Shown here piece after piece: positions 7,497-15,716 of a stretch of 64,000 nt of DNA. The notes below the pieces were generated by a model. That model made no database searches and was not told the origin of the DNA. It saw nothing but the letters and a program-made list of their open reading frames with translations. Every line of letters begins with the position of its first letter. Position 1 is the first letter of the stretch. The position numbers and the translations under genes were made by a program. The stretch is from JAAZNF01 sp964561025 (GTDB taxonomy: Bacteria; Myxococcota; B64-G9), in NCBI GenBank assembly GCA_964561025.1, contig CAZLNM010000012.1:1-64000 (forward strand), read 5' to 3'.

Positions 7497-8665
7497 CGAG
7501 TCTTACCTCGCTCGTCGAAGACCGCCCGCCCTTTCCAGCGCACCGCCCGCCCCAGCAGGTGCAGCCACGCCGAGCGCATGAGGATGAACACCGCGACCAG
7601 ATTGCCCAGCGGCGCCAAGACGGCGAAGGCCGGGTACCAGCGGTTGATCGCGCGCAGCCAGGTTTGCAAAAAGAGCACCAGCGGGTAGATGCCGATCACC
7701 GTCCAGGCCATGACGGCGGGCCTGGGTTCGCTCGGGAGCGCCAGCGCCGCGGCCAGCGCCGCCAGCGGAGGCCACAAGCTCAGCGCGAGTGAGGCGAGGG
7801 CGGCCAGCAAGACGCGGGTCGGGCGAGAACGCAGGATCAGGTGGAAGTTCTTGGTCCAGCCCGCCACCAGCTCCCGCAGCGAGCGGTACATGCGGGTGGA
7901 GAAGAGGTCGCGCCCGATGGCCAGGCGCATCCGGAATCCGGCGGCCGTGATGGCGCGGGCCAGCTCCACGTCCTCCAGCACCTTGCCGCGAACCGCGGCG
8001 TGGCCACCGGCGGCCAGGTACGCTTCTCGCCGTACCAGCATGAACTGGCCGTTGGCGAACACCTCCGCCCGGGCGGGATCGTTCACACGGCGTGGGCGGT
8101 TGAACAGGGCGATGAGCGCCGCCACGCTGGGTTGGACCACCCGCTCCCAGAAGCTGCGCGCCTCCAGATGCGGCACCAGGGTGAGCAGATCGACGGACTC
8201 CGCGGTGGCGTAGTCGAGGGCGGCGCCGACGCCGTGCGGGTGGTGGCGGGTATCCGCGTCGGTGAAGAGCAGCCATTCCCCCTTCGGTTGACCCTGCGTC
8301 ACGCCGATGTGCAGGGCGTGGCATTTGCCGGTCCAGCCCGGTGGCGGTTCGGGGGCGGACAGCAGCCTCACCCGGTTGTCGCGCCCGGCGATGTCGCCGA
8401 CGATCCGCGCGGTGGCGTCCTGGGAACGATCATCGATCACCAGGATCTCCGCGAGCGGAGGATCCTGCGAAAGCAGCGATTCGAGACAGGGTCCGATGTT
8501 CTCGGCTTCGTCGCGGGCGGGGATCAGGACGCTGGGCGGCGCGAACTCCCGGCGCGCCTTTTGCGGTGCGAGGCGAGGAGTGGCGCGGTGTTCGGCGAGG
8601 TTGATCGCGAAGAGGGCGATCCATATCGCGCCGACGGAAAGGGAGATGATCCACAGGGCGAGCAT
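7493..8665 (-). CDS. Membrane glycosyltransferase family 2 (HpnB/CrtQ-like)
   Basis: About 390 residues. The N-terminal membrane segment MLALWIISLSVGAIWIALF is followed by a GT2 catalytic domain with PPSVLIPARDEAENI, ILVIDDRSQDATARI and the metal-binding FTDADTRH. VLEDVELARAI supplies the expected acidic pair. Three or so C-terminal membrane helices follow (about 285-375). The acceptor is unknown; relatives act on hopanoids or carotenoids, and no such genes are nearby. A longer frame begins at a TTG at 8707, but that triplet is part of a likely -35 box. The ATG at 8665 starts directly at the membrane helix. Confidence 0.8.
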   Translation of the reverse strand: MLALWIISLSVGAIWIALFAINLAEHRATPRLAPQKARREFAPPSVLIPARDEAENIGPCLESLLSQDPPLAEILVIDDRSQDATARIVGDIAGRDNRVRLLSAPEPPPGWTGKCHALHIGVTQGQPKGEWLLFTDADTRHHPHGVGAALDYATAESVDLLTLVPHLEARSFWERVVQPSVAALIALFNRPRRVNDPARAEVFANGQFMLVRREAYLAAGGHAAVRGKVLEDVELARAITAAGFRMRLAIGRDLFSTRMYRSLRELVAGWTKNFHLILRSRPTRVLLAALASLALSLWPPLAALAAALALPSEPRPAVMAWTVIGIYPLVLFLQTWLRAINRWYPAFAVLAPLGNLVAVFILMRSAWLHLLGRAVRWKGRAVFDERGKTR

Positions 8666-8680
8666 CCGGCGGGCTCGACT

Positions 8681-8707
8681 GTCATACGAGCGCGCGCGCG
8701 CTGTCAA
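8681..8707 (-). promoter_or_regulatory. Candidate promoter of glycosyltransferase-fis unit
   Basis: On the minus strand: TTGACA (8707-8702), a 15-base CG-repeat spacer, then TATGAC (8686-8681). The -35 is perfect but the spacer is short. Transcription would begin about 10 bases before the ATG at 8665, leaving almost no leader. Confidence 0.4.
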
Positions 8708-8766
8708 GCCGAGCCGCGTCAGGCGCGGGCGGGTTGTGTTTACGCTTGAAATATCAACGATTTATC

Positions 8767-8795
8767 TTGACTCTCGCGCCGCGTCTTTCTAGCAT
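8767..8795 (+). promoter_or_regulatory. Sigma-70-type promoter of PfkB kinase gene
   Basis: TTGACT (8767-8772), a 17-base spacer, then TAGCAT (8790-8795). The start codon lies 45 bases downstream. Just upstream, TTGAAATATCAA (8745-8756) is a short inverted repeat that could be an operator. Confidence 0.5.
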
Positions 8796-8840
8796 CGGCC
8801 AGGCGGAGGGGACCGGGACCGGAGGGGCTGAGGAGGAGCC

Positions 8841-9734
8841 GTGGGATTCGAGGTGGTGGGTGTCGGTCATTGCGCCGCGGACTACCTGGGAGTGGTGGAA
8901 AGCTACCCGCAGGTGGACACCAAGATCGAGCTTTCCCAGTTCAGCATGCAGGGCGGCGGGCCGGTGGCCACCGCGCTGGTGACGCTCTCCGCGCTGGGAG
9001 TGGAGACCAGCTTCATCGGCAAGATCTCCGACGACGAGTTCGGCCGCTTCATCCACCAGGGCCTGCGGGAGGCCGGGGTGGACACGCGGGGGTTGGTGAT
9101 CGAGCCCGGCTACATCTCGCCGTTCAGCTTCATCGCGGTGGAGTCCGGTAGCGGCAAGCGCACGGTGTTCTGGACCCGCGGCGACCTTCCGCCGCTGCGA
9201 CCGGATGAAGTGCGTCTGGACGTGTTGGAGTCGGCCCGGGTGCTCCACGTCGACGGCCTGGCCATCGAGGCCCAGCTCCACGCCGCTCGCCACGCGCGGA
9301 GCCGCGGCATCCCGGTGGTGTTCGACGCCGGCAGCCCGCGCGAGGGGATGGACGATCTGCTGAAACTCTGCGACGTGCTGGTGGCCTCGGAGCGTTTTGC
9401 GGCGGAGTACGGCGGCGGGGCGTTGGGCGAGAGCCTGAAGGCCCTGCGCGCGCGCGGTCCCAAGACCGTGGTGATCACCATCGGCGCCGACGGCTCGGTG
9501 GGGATGGAGGGCGAGGAGACCTACGTGGTTCCGGCGCACGCCGTGGAAACGGTCGATACCACCGGCGCGGGAGACGTCTACCATGGGGCCTTCATCTTCG
9601 GTATGCTGCGCGGCATGAAGTTCCGCGAGCGCATGCACTTCGCCAACGTGGCGGCGGCGCTCAAGTGCCGGTCTTTGGGGGGACGGGCCGGCATCCCGAC
9701 CCTCGAAGAGATCGATCGCGAGCTGGGCGAATGA
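8841..9734 (+). CDS. PfkB/ribokinase-family carbohydrate kinase
   Basis: 297 residues. The C-terminal signature DTTGAGDVYHGAFIFG carries the catalytic Asp and anion hole. The N-terminal half has the sugar-binding GGGPVATALVTLSALG (two-glycine motif) and FIGKISDDEFG. Substrate (ribose, fructose phosphate, nucleoside or other) cannot be told from sequence. The start is GTG at 8841, preceded by AGGAGGAG (8831-8838). A short hairpin TTGCGC/GCGCAA (9746-9762) follows the gene. Confidence 0.88.
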   Translation: MGFEVVGVGHCAADYLGVVESYPQVDTKIELSQFSMQGGGPVATALVTLSALGVETSFIGKISDDEFGRFIHQGLREAGVDTRGLVIEPGYISPFSFIAVESGSGKRTVFWTRGDLPPLRPDEVRLDVLESARVLHVDGLAIEAQLHAARHARSRGIPVVFDAGSPREGMDDLLKLCDVLVASERFAAEYGGGALGESLKALRARGPKTVVITIGADGSVGMEGEETYVVPAHAVETVDTTGAGDVYHGAFIFGMLRGMKFRERMHFANVAAALKCRSLGGRAGIPTLEEIDRELGE

Positions 9735-9839
9735 CCTTTTCTCCCTTGCGCTGATCGCGCAACATGAGGCGGCGCCAGGGCGGGGAGCGATGGACCCCTC
9801 TCGGAGCTAGACTCCATGCGGTCCCGAGCGTTTTCTCTC

Positions 9840-9868
9840 TTGACACTCGATGAACGGCTGCATACACT
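9840..9868 (+). promoter_or_regulatory. Strong sigma-70-type promoter of HU gene
   Basis: Perfect TTGACA (9840-9845), a 17-base spacer, then TACACT (9863-9868). The predicted leader is about 62 bases and contains an imperfect dyad (CCGTTTCC...GGAAACGG, about 9882-9897) that may affect translation. The rest of the 9735-9936 gap shows no gene. Confidence 0.6.
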
Positions 9869-9936
9869 GCCGCCGTTTCCCACCGCGGAAACGGCCGCCG
9901 GTGCGGTGCGGCGGTGTAACACAAACGGGAGGATCC

Positions 9937-10215
9937 ATGACCAAGGCGCAGTTGATCGAGGCGGTGTTGAATTCCAAGAACATGCCCAGGATCACCAAGA
10001 AGGCCACGGGAGAGATCGTGGACGCGGTGTTCAATAACCTGGCCAAGGCCATCCGCAAGGACCGCCGCTTCGTGGTCCCGGGCTTCGGCACTTTCTCGAT
10101 CCGCAAGCGCAAGGCCCGCACTGGCCGCAACCCTCGCACCATGAGCGAGATCAAGATCCCGGCCAGCAAGACGGTGCACTTCAAGCCAGCCCCGGATTTC
10201 AAGCAGAGCCTGTAG
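9937..10215 (+). CDS. HU/IHF-family nucleoid DNA-binding protein
   Basis: 92 residues. Dimeric DNA-bending protein. The dimerisation helices come first (MTKAQLIEAVLNSKNMP), then the core GFGTFSIRKRKARTGRNPRT and the flexible DNA-binding arm with IKIPASKTVHFKP. The ATG at 9937 has GGGAGGA (9927-9933) four bases ahead. An in-frame upstream ATG at 9850 lies inside the promoter and is rejected. Monocistronic, ending at a hairpin. Confidence 0.95.
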   Translation: MTKAQLIEAVLNSKNMPRITKKATGEIVDAVFNNLAKAIRKDRRFVVPGFGTFSIRKRKARTGRNPRTMSEIKIPASKTVHFKPAPDFKQSL

Positions 10216-10233
10216 CCAGGCTTCGCCGTCCGG

Positions 10234-10251
10234 TCCGGCGGCTTCGCCGGA
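10234..10251 (+). terminator. GC-rich hairpin after HU gene
   Basis: TCCGGCG, loop GCTT, CGCCGGA, followed by GTCTTG. Compact 7-bp stem with a tetraloop and a weak T-run, 19 bases after the HU stop. Likely an intrinsic terminator. Confidence 0.55.
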
Positions 10252-10257
10252 GTCTTG

Positions 10258-11448
10258 ATGGGGACGGAACGTAACCAGCGCGCGATCAGAGGTCGTCGGG
10301 CGGAGTCGGCCCAGACGGTGAGGGGAAGGCGCCTGCCTGCGAAGGCGCTAGGATCTCTGCTTTTTTCCCTTCTCGTGACGGGCGCGTGTTCCGGCGGCGG
10401 AGCGAACCTGGCCCTCACCAGGGACCTGCAACAACCGGTCCGCTCGCTGGCGGTCTTGCTGTGGCCCACGCTGGAGCTTCGGCCCGATCGCCTGGATGAC
10501 ATGCTGCTCGGCCTCGGCGAGGCATTTCGCAAGCAACACGGATTCTTTCCGCTGACGGGGCTTTCCCTGAGCCGGGCAGTGTGGCGTGAACTGGACGGCG
10601 CCACCTCCGATTGCCGGCGCCAGTTTGATCTTTCCCTGGCCGAGGGGCGAAGCGCGTTGCAAGCCCTTCAGCTCACCCGGGCGAAGCAGGGCCTGGCAAA
10701 GGCCGAGCAACACCTGCCCTGGTGCGCGGATGCCCTGCCCGCCGGATCCGCCATCGAGCTATTTGTCCGCCGCGGAATGCTCTCGCTGCTGCAGGCCCAG
10801 CCGGAGGCCGCCGAAGCCGAGTTCCGTAAAGCCGTCTCCCTCGACCCGGAGATCTCGGGGCAACGTCTCGCGCTCAATGCCGACGCCTTGACCGTCTTCG
10901 AGCGGGCGCGGCGCCAGCTCCTTTCCGGCAAGCCGACCTCGACGGTGGTGTTCTCGTGGCCCGAGGGCGCCGCGGTGGAGGTCGATGGCCGGGCGGTGGG
11001 GCCGGCCCCGTGCACCCTGGCGCTGTTTCCCGGCGTTCACACCGTACGGGTGAGCCTGCCGGGGCACGCCGCCTGGACGCGGATCCTGCCGGACGATCTG
11101 CCCCCGGCGGAGCTTCGCGCCTGGCTGTTCCCGTTGCCCGCCTTCGGCCCGCCTCGCGCCCTGCTGGAGTACTCGCTAGCAAGCGACGCCCTTCCGGCGA
11201 AAGCCCAGCAGCAGCTCGCCGCCCTGGCCCGCGAGTGGAGCGTGGAGGGAGTGTTGCTCGTAGGACTTTGGCGCGGGGAGGGCGGGCTGGAACTCCAGGC
11301 GCGCCTGAGCGTCCCCGGGCAGAACTACCTCGGGGAGCTGCGCGTGTTCCGGGTCAAGGATCCCCCCACTGCAAAGGATCTGGAGATCGTGGTCCGGGCC
11401 TTGCCCGAGTTCAAGACGAGCGCCGCGTCCAAGCCGCCTCGAAGCTGA
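10258..11448 (+). CDS. PEGA-domain lipoprotein of unknown function
   Basis: 396 residues from the ATG at 10258. A later GTG at 10318 would give a more ordinary signal peptide, so the start is uncertain. The hydrophobic segment LGSLLFSLLVTGAC ends in a probable lipid-modified Cys. Residues around 130-215 resemble tetratricopeptide helices. PEGA-like beta domain near 220-265 (STVVFSWPEGAAVEVDGRAV...FPGVHTVRVSLPGHAAW). The rest is not recognised. PEGA lipoproteins are abundant in Myxococcota and are thought to be envelope adaptors. It stands alone and ends in a hairpin shared with convergent ispH. Confidence 0.65.
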   Translation: MGTERNQRAIRGRRAESAQTVRGRRLPAKALGSLLFSLLVTGACSGGGANLALTRDLQQPVRSLAVLLWPTLELRPDRLDDMLLGLGEAFRKQHGFFPLTGLSLSRAVWRELDGATSDCRRQFDLSLAEGRSALQALQLTRAKQGLAKAEQHLPWCADALPAGSAIELFVRRGMLSLLQAQPEAAEAEFRKAVSLDPEISGQRLALNADALTVFERARRQLLSGKPTSTVVFSWPEGAAVEVDGRAVGPAPCTLALFPGVHTVRVSLPGHAAWTRILPDDLPPAELRAWLFPLPAFGPPRALLEYSLASDALPAKAQQQLAALAREWSVEGVLLVGLWRGEGGLELQARLSVPGQNYLGELRVFRVKDPPTAKDLEIVVRALPEFKTSAASKPPRS

Positions 11449-11454
11449 GGCGGC
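11433..11454. terminator. Hairpin between convergent PEGA lipoprotein and ispH
   Basis: GCCGCCTC, 6-base loop, GAGGCGGC; it spans the stop codon of the plus-strand gene and ends eight bases before the end of ispH. No T-run. Could act in both directions. Confidence 0.4.
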
Positions 11455-11461
11455 ATGAGAC

Positions 11462-12295
11462 CTAGGGAGCGAGCCCCGTCAGGCGTCGCTCGACCTCCTG
11501 AATGACCCAGTCGGGCGTGGACGCTCCGGAGATCAGGCCGACGCTATCGACTCCGGAGAGCATGGAGGGGGAGAGTTCCGCCGCTTGCTCGATCTGGAGT
11601 GTGCGCGGCTGGAGGCGGCGGCAGATCTGGGTCAGGCGGCTGGTGTTGGCGCTCTCGCGCCCGCCGATCACCAGCACCAGGCCCACTTCGCCGGCCAGGC
11701 GCGACGCCTCCTCCTGGCGCCGGGCCGCGTCCTGGCAGATGGTGTCGCGGATGTCGGCGTCCGGGAAGCGGCGGCGCACCTCTTCCGCCAGCGCGGCGAA
11801 GGCTTGCCGCTCCTGGGTGGTCTGAGCCACCAGGCCCAGCGGGTGGGACGGACGCAACACCGCGAGGTCTTCCGGGCCCCGGATCACCTCGAGGCCAGCG
11901 GCGGCGAAACTCAGGATGGCCTGGACCTCGGGGTGGCGGCGATCCCCGTGGAGCAGCACCTCGCGGCCCTGCTGCTGCAATGAGAGCACGATCTCCTTGC
12001 AGCGCGTGACGTGGGGGCAGGTGGCGTCCACCAGCGTGACGTTCAGCGCCCGGGCCCGGGCGATGTCCTCGGCTCTGGCGCCGTGCGAGCGGATGATCAC
12101 CGTTTCATTGGCGCAGGACTCGATTGAGTCCGCGACCCGGATGCCCAGGCTCTCCAGGCGTGCGACCTCCTGGCGGTTGTGGATCAGCGGCCCCAGGGAG
12201 CAGATGGGGCCCCGCTCCGCCCGGCGTACCGCGAGTTCGATGGCGCGGCGCACGCCGTAACAGAAGCCGATGCCGCGGGCCCGCACGATGCGCAT
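11462..12295 (-). CDS. ispH: 4-hydroxy-3-methylbut-2-enyl diphosphate reductase
   Basis: 277 residues. Last enzyme of the MEP isoprenoid pathway, giving IPP and DMAPP; a [4Fe-4S] protein. The three cluster cysteines are C12 (GFCYGV), C93 (DATCPHV) and C187 (DTICQDA). Conserved IHN and LHGDRRHPE are present. The usual SSNS substrate motif reads ESANTSRL, a notable but conservative change. The chain is somewhat shorter than the E. coli enzyme. It follows yraN by 20 bases at the end of the smc-ftsY unit. Confidence 0.93.
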   Translation of the reverse strand: MRIVRARGIGFCYGVRRAIELAVRRAERGPICSLGPLIHNRQEVARLESLGIRVADSIESCANETVIIRSHGARAEDIARARALNVTLVDATCPHVTRCKEIVLSLQQQGREVLLHGDRRHPEVQAILSFAAAGLEVIRGPEDLAVLRPSHPLGLVAQTTQERQAFAALAEEVRRRFPDADIRDTICQDAARRQEEASRLAGEVGLVLVIGGRESANTSRLTQICRRLQPRTLQIEQAAELSPSMLSGVDSVGLISGASTPDWVIQEVERRLTGLAP

Positions 12296-12315
12296 GCGCG
12301 CCTCCTCGATCCCGG

Positions 12316-12684
12316 CTAGCGCCCCGCCTCGAAGGCGTTGCGGATGAGTTCGATGGGGCCGCCCTCTCCCAGCACCGCCACCACGTCGAACCGGATCATG
12401 GTGTCGCGCACCTTGTGCTTCTGGCAGTAGAGCATGGCCACCCGCACCACCTGCCGCTGCTTGCGGCGGTTGACCGTGGCGGCGGGGTGCACCGCGCTGG
12501 CATCGCGCCGCGAGCGCACCTCGACGAACACCAGCGTGTCGCCCTCCATGGCCACGATGTCCACCTCGCCCAGGCGGGTGCGCAGGTTCCGCTCCAGGAT
12601 ACGATACCCTCGCTCGGTCAGGAAGGCGGCGGCCCGTTCCTCCGCCTCCTGGCCGAAGAGGTGCCGGGGATCGGAATCGCTCAT
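12316..12684 (-). CDS. YraN/UPF0102 family endonuclease-like protein
   Basis: 122 residues. The PD-(D/E)XK-like fold is visible: GQEAEERAAAFLTERGYRILERN, then GEVDIVAMEGDTLVFVEVRSR with the Asp and Glu-x-Lys/Arg-type active pattern (Arg in place of Lys). Function in bacteria is not settled. The ATG at 12684 overlaps the preceding gene's stop (ATGA). A longer open frame upstream is only a shadow of that gene. Confidence 0.9.
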   Translation of the reverse strand: MSDSDPRHLFGQEAEERAAAFLTERGYRILERNLRTRLGEVDIVAMEGDTLVFVEVRSRRDASAVHPAATVNRRKQRQVVRVAMLYCQKHKVRDTMIRFDVVAVLGEGGPIELIRNAFEAGR

Positions 12685-14192
12685 ATCTGGGGCCCCTTTC
12701 CCAGCGGGGTGCGATCGAAGGGACAGAAACGCGCCCCGGCGGGAAGGGTCCGGCCGCAGCCAGGGCACGTCACTCCGGCCGGTGGTGGAGCTGTGGCGGC
12801 AGGGGCGGGAGCGCGATCGAAGGGACAGAAGCGAGCCCCCGCAGGGAGCGCGCGCCCACACTCGGTGCAGAACGCCCGACCCGTGCCCGCATCCGGCGCT
12901 CTCGCGGCCGCGCGGGGGAGGGCCTGGACGGTGGGCAGCGATTCGAGGGGGACCTCTCGCGGCGGCGACGGGACGGTCGCGGGGAGGGCCGGATGGCTCT
13001 TCTTGCGCCGGCGGAGGCCGACGACCAAGGCGGCGCACAACGAGAGAGCGATGGCGCCTGCAACCGCGAACCAGGCCCAGCGAAGTTCGCCGCTCGCTTC
13101 TCGGCCGGGGGTAGGGGAGGCCGCGGCCGCGGGCATTGCGATGGGGCGCGTGACGGGTGGAGGCGAAGGCGGCACCTGTTCCGGCGGCGGAGCCTCGGCG
13201 GGTCTCTCCGTTTCATCGGGCGCTGGCGCGGCCACGCTCGGTGCCGCTTCCGGCGGGACGGGTCGTGGCGTGCTGGGCTCCAGGCGACGCAGGATGACGA
13301 GCTGTAAGATGACCCGTTGGCCCTGGGAGTGGACCTCGATCCGGCGCGTGCCGCCCGGGGCGCGCTCGGTCACGCGCAGGCATCCGTCCGGGGTCCAGGC
13401 CACGCCGGGCACCGGCTCGGCGGGGGTCGGTTCCGGGCGCACCGGGAGCGGGCACCCGGCGGCGTCCCGCCCTTCCAGCCGGGGGCAGAACACCTCTCCC
13501 ACCAGGACCTGCGCCCGGTCGGGATTCACGCGCAGCGTGCGGATCGGGCCCGGGGCCCGGCAGGGATCTTGAGAGTCCGGCGGCGCGCCCGCGTCGGCAG
13601 GGGTGGCCTCGATCGCCTCCGCTTTCGCGAGGGCGACCGGGCCGGCGTCGGCGGACGCGGGAGGCGGCTCGGCGGCGGCCTCGCCGGCCGGGGCGGCGAG
13701 GCGCCGGTAACGGCGTTGCACCCGCCGCGTATGCACGCACAGGGCGCCCTGGTTGGCGCGCGAGAAACGGGTCGTCTCGCGGTACTCGATCACCTCCGGC
13801 GAGATCACGCGGAACGAGTACAGCCCGCTCTCGTAGTCGAGGGCGTCGTCCGCGGTGGAGCAGTTCTTGAGGTACAGGCCCTCCTTGAGGGTCATCTCGC
13901 GGGGACGGATCCCGGGGTGGGAGGATTGGCAGTCGCTGGTGGAGAAGCTCTCTTGCGGCGACGAGAAACGCAGCTCCACCCCCCGATCCTCGACGGTGAA
14001 GGTGCGTCCGCGGTCGCGCCGGCCCGGGCTCTGCGGGGCCTCTCCGCAGCGGGTGTCCCACTGCTCCACCGAGCGGATGTCCTCCTCGAACTCCTCACGC
14101 CACTGCCCGGTGAGGTTCTCCCGGGCCAGGGCCGGGCCGTCACAAAGAAGCAGCACGGCAAAGAACAGCCAGCGCATTTCGCGCCACGTCAT
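12681..14192 (-). CDS. Exported-start, single-pass membrane protein with two C-terminal zinc ribbons
   Basis: 503 residues. Signal peptide MRWLFFAVLLLCDGPALA. A Cys-containing exported domain (about 25-170) of unknown fold, then a Pro/Ala-rich linker and a small beta domain (about 225-320). A membrane helix WAWFAVAGAIALSLCAALVVG lies near 372-392. Two near-identical zinc ribbons end the chain: CTECGRALPAGARFCPFDR and CPGCGRTLPAGARFCPFDR. The topology puts the ribbons in the cytoplasm. Family not recognised. It starts six bases after ftsY, inside a conserved-looking operon, so a role near the membrane or secretion is possible but unproven. Confidence 0.75.
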   Translation of the reverse strand: MTWREMRWLFFAVLLLCDGPALARENLTGQWREEFEEDIRSVEQWDTRCGEAPQSPGRRDRGRTFTVEDRGVELRFSSPQESFSTSDCQSSHPGIRPREMTLKEGLYLKNCSTADDALDYESGLYSFRVISPEVIEYRETTRFSRANQGALCVHTRRVQRRYRRLAAPAGEAAAEPPPASADAGPVALAKAEAIEATPADAGAPPDSQDPCRAPGPIRTLRVNPDRAQVLVGEVFCPRLEGRDAAGCPLPVRPEPTPAEPVPGVAWTPDGCLRVTERAPGGTRRIEVHSQGQRVILQLVILRRLEPSTPRPVPPEAAPSVAAPAPDETERPAEAPPPEQVPPSPPPVTRPIAMPAAAASPTPGREASGELRWAWFAVAGAIALSLCAALVVGLRRRKKSHPALPATVPSPPREVPLESLPTVQALPRAAARAPDAGTGRAFCTECGRALPAGARFCPFDRAPAPAATAPPPAGVTCPGCGRTLPAGARFCPFDRTPLGKGPQI

Positions 14193-14198
14193 GGGGCC

Positions 14199-15656
14199 TC
14201 AGGAGAAAAGCGCCTTGACGAAGGGCTCGGGCTCGAAGGGCCGCAGATCCTCCACCTGCTCGCCGATGCCGATGTAGCGGACCGGGATGCCGAAGGTGTC
14301 GCAGATGCCGATGATCACGCCGCCCTTGGCCGTGCCGTCGAGCTTGGTGAGCGCGATGCCGGTCACGTTCAGCGAGGAGTGGAACTCCTTGGCCTGGTTG
14401 ATGGCGTTCTGGCCGGTGGTGGCGTCCAGCACCAGCAGCACCTCGTGCGGTGCCCCCTCCATGGCCTTGCCGCATACCCGGTGGACCTTGCGCAGCTCCT
14501 CGACCAGGTTCACCCGGGTGTGCAGGCGCCCGGCGGTGTCGGCGATGACCACGTCCGCCTGTTGCGAGCGCGCCGCCGAGATGGCGTCGAACACCACCGA
14601 GGCCGGGTCGGCGCCCTCCTGGCCGCGGATCACCTGGGAGCCGGCGCGCTGACCCCAGATGGTGAGCTGTTCGGCGGCGGCCGCCCGGAAGGTGTCGCCG
14701 GCCGCCAGGATCACCTTGCGCCCGGCGCGGGTGTGCTGCAAGGCCAGCTTGCCGATGGTGGTGGTCTTTCCGGTGCCGTTCACCCCCACGACCAGGATCA
14801 CGTGCGGGCGGTGGACCCCGATCTCGGGCACGTTCGATGGCACGGCCAGGATCTGGCGGATGCGCTCCTGCAAGGCGGCGAACAGCCGGGCGCTGTCGGC
14901 CAGCTCCTTTCGGGACAGCGCGTCTTGCACGAAGTCGATGAGCTTCTGGCTGGTGCGCACCCCGATGTCCGCGGTGAACAGGATCTCCTCCACCTGCTCC
15001 ATGTCGGCCGCGCTCAGCTCTTTGCGGCCGAACAGGCGGCCCAGGCGCGAGAAGACCCCCTCGCGGGTCTTCTGTAGCCCATCCTCGAGCGAGCGCGGCT
15101 TGTCGGCCGGCACCGCCACGGGACGGGGCGGCGCCGGGGACGGCGCGGGAGGCGCCGGGGCGGGCACGGGCGCAACGTCGCTGCTCGCCTCCGGTGCGCT
15201 CGCCGGCGGAGGCACCGGGGCGGGCGCGGCGGCGGGCTCGAGCCCCGCCGGCGGGGCAGGGGGGGGCGGCGCCTCGGCCAGGGCGTCCAGCAAGACGTTG
15301 CGAGCCGGCGCGCTGCGGGCGTCGAGGCGCTCGCGGGACTTCTGCAAGAGCTCGTCCTGCAACGCGGGGAGCTCTTCGGCCGGAGCGGACGCCTCCTCGT
15401 CCTCCTCCTCGTCCTCGGTGCGGCGGCGGGCCTCCGCCCACAGCCGCAGGTTCTCCGCGGCCTCGCGCTCGTCCTCGGTGAGATCCCCCAGCCGGCCGCG
15501 TACGTTGCCGAGGCGGCGCCGCACCACCGCCACCAAGAGCCACACGAAGAACGCCACCACGGCGCAGAACACCAGGATGGCCCACACGTCCCCGGACGAG
15601 GTGGCCGCCGGCTCCTCCGGAACGCTGGCGGCGGCGGCTGGCAGAAGGTGTCTCAT
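14199..15656 (-). CDS. ftsY: Signal recognition particle receptor FtsY
   Basis: 485 residues. GTPase that docks SRP-ribosome complexes at the membrane. N-terminal membrane helix about 23-47, unlike the peripherally bound E. coli protein. A Glu/Ala/Pro-rich acidic region runs to about 185. The NG domain follows with P-loop VGVNGTGKTTTIGKLA (near 285), DTFRAAAAEQL, DTAGRLHT and the TKLDGTAKGG guanine motif. It lies 60 bases after smc, a common pairing. Confidence 0.95.
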   Translation of the reverse strand: MRHLLPAAAASVPEEPAATSSGDVWAILVFCAVVAFFVWLLVAVVRRRLGNVRGRLGDLTEDEREAAENLRLWAEARRRTEDEEEDEEASAPAEELPALQDELLQKSRERLDARSAPARNVLLDALAEAPPPPAPPAGLEPAAAPAPVPPPASAPEASSDVAPVPAPAPPAPSPAPPRPVAVPADKPRSLEDGLQKTREGVFSRLGRLFGRKELSAADMEQVEEILFTADIGVRTSQKLIDFVQDALSRKELADSARLFAALQERIRQILAVPSNVPEIGVHRPHVILVVGVNGTGKTTTIGKLALQHTRAGRKVILAAGDTFRAAAAEQLTIWGQRAGSQVIRGQEGADPASVVFDAISAARSQQADVVIADTAGRLHTRVNLVEELRKVHRVCGKAMEGAPHEVLLVLDATTGQNAINQAKEFHSSLNVTGIALTKLDGTAKGGVIIGICDTFGIPVRYIGIGEQVEDLRPFEPEPFVKALFS

Positions 15657-15716
15657 GCGGTCTTGCTACCCCGAAATCCGGCGCGCATCAAGGGGGAAGT
15701 GCCCCGCCCGCGGGGT

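Noticed and set aside
8687..8701. CG dinucleotide run
   Set aside because: Short spacer sequence between promoter boxes, not a repeat array.
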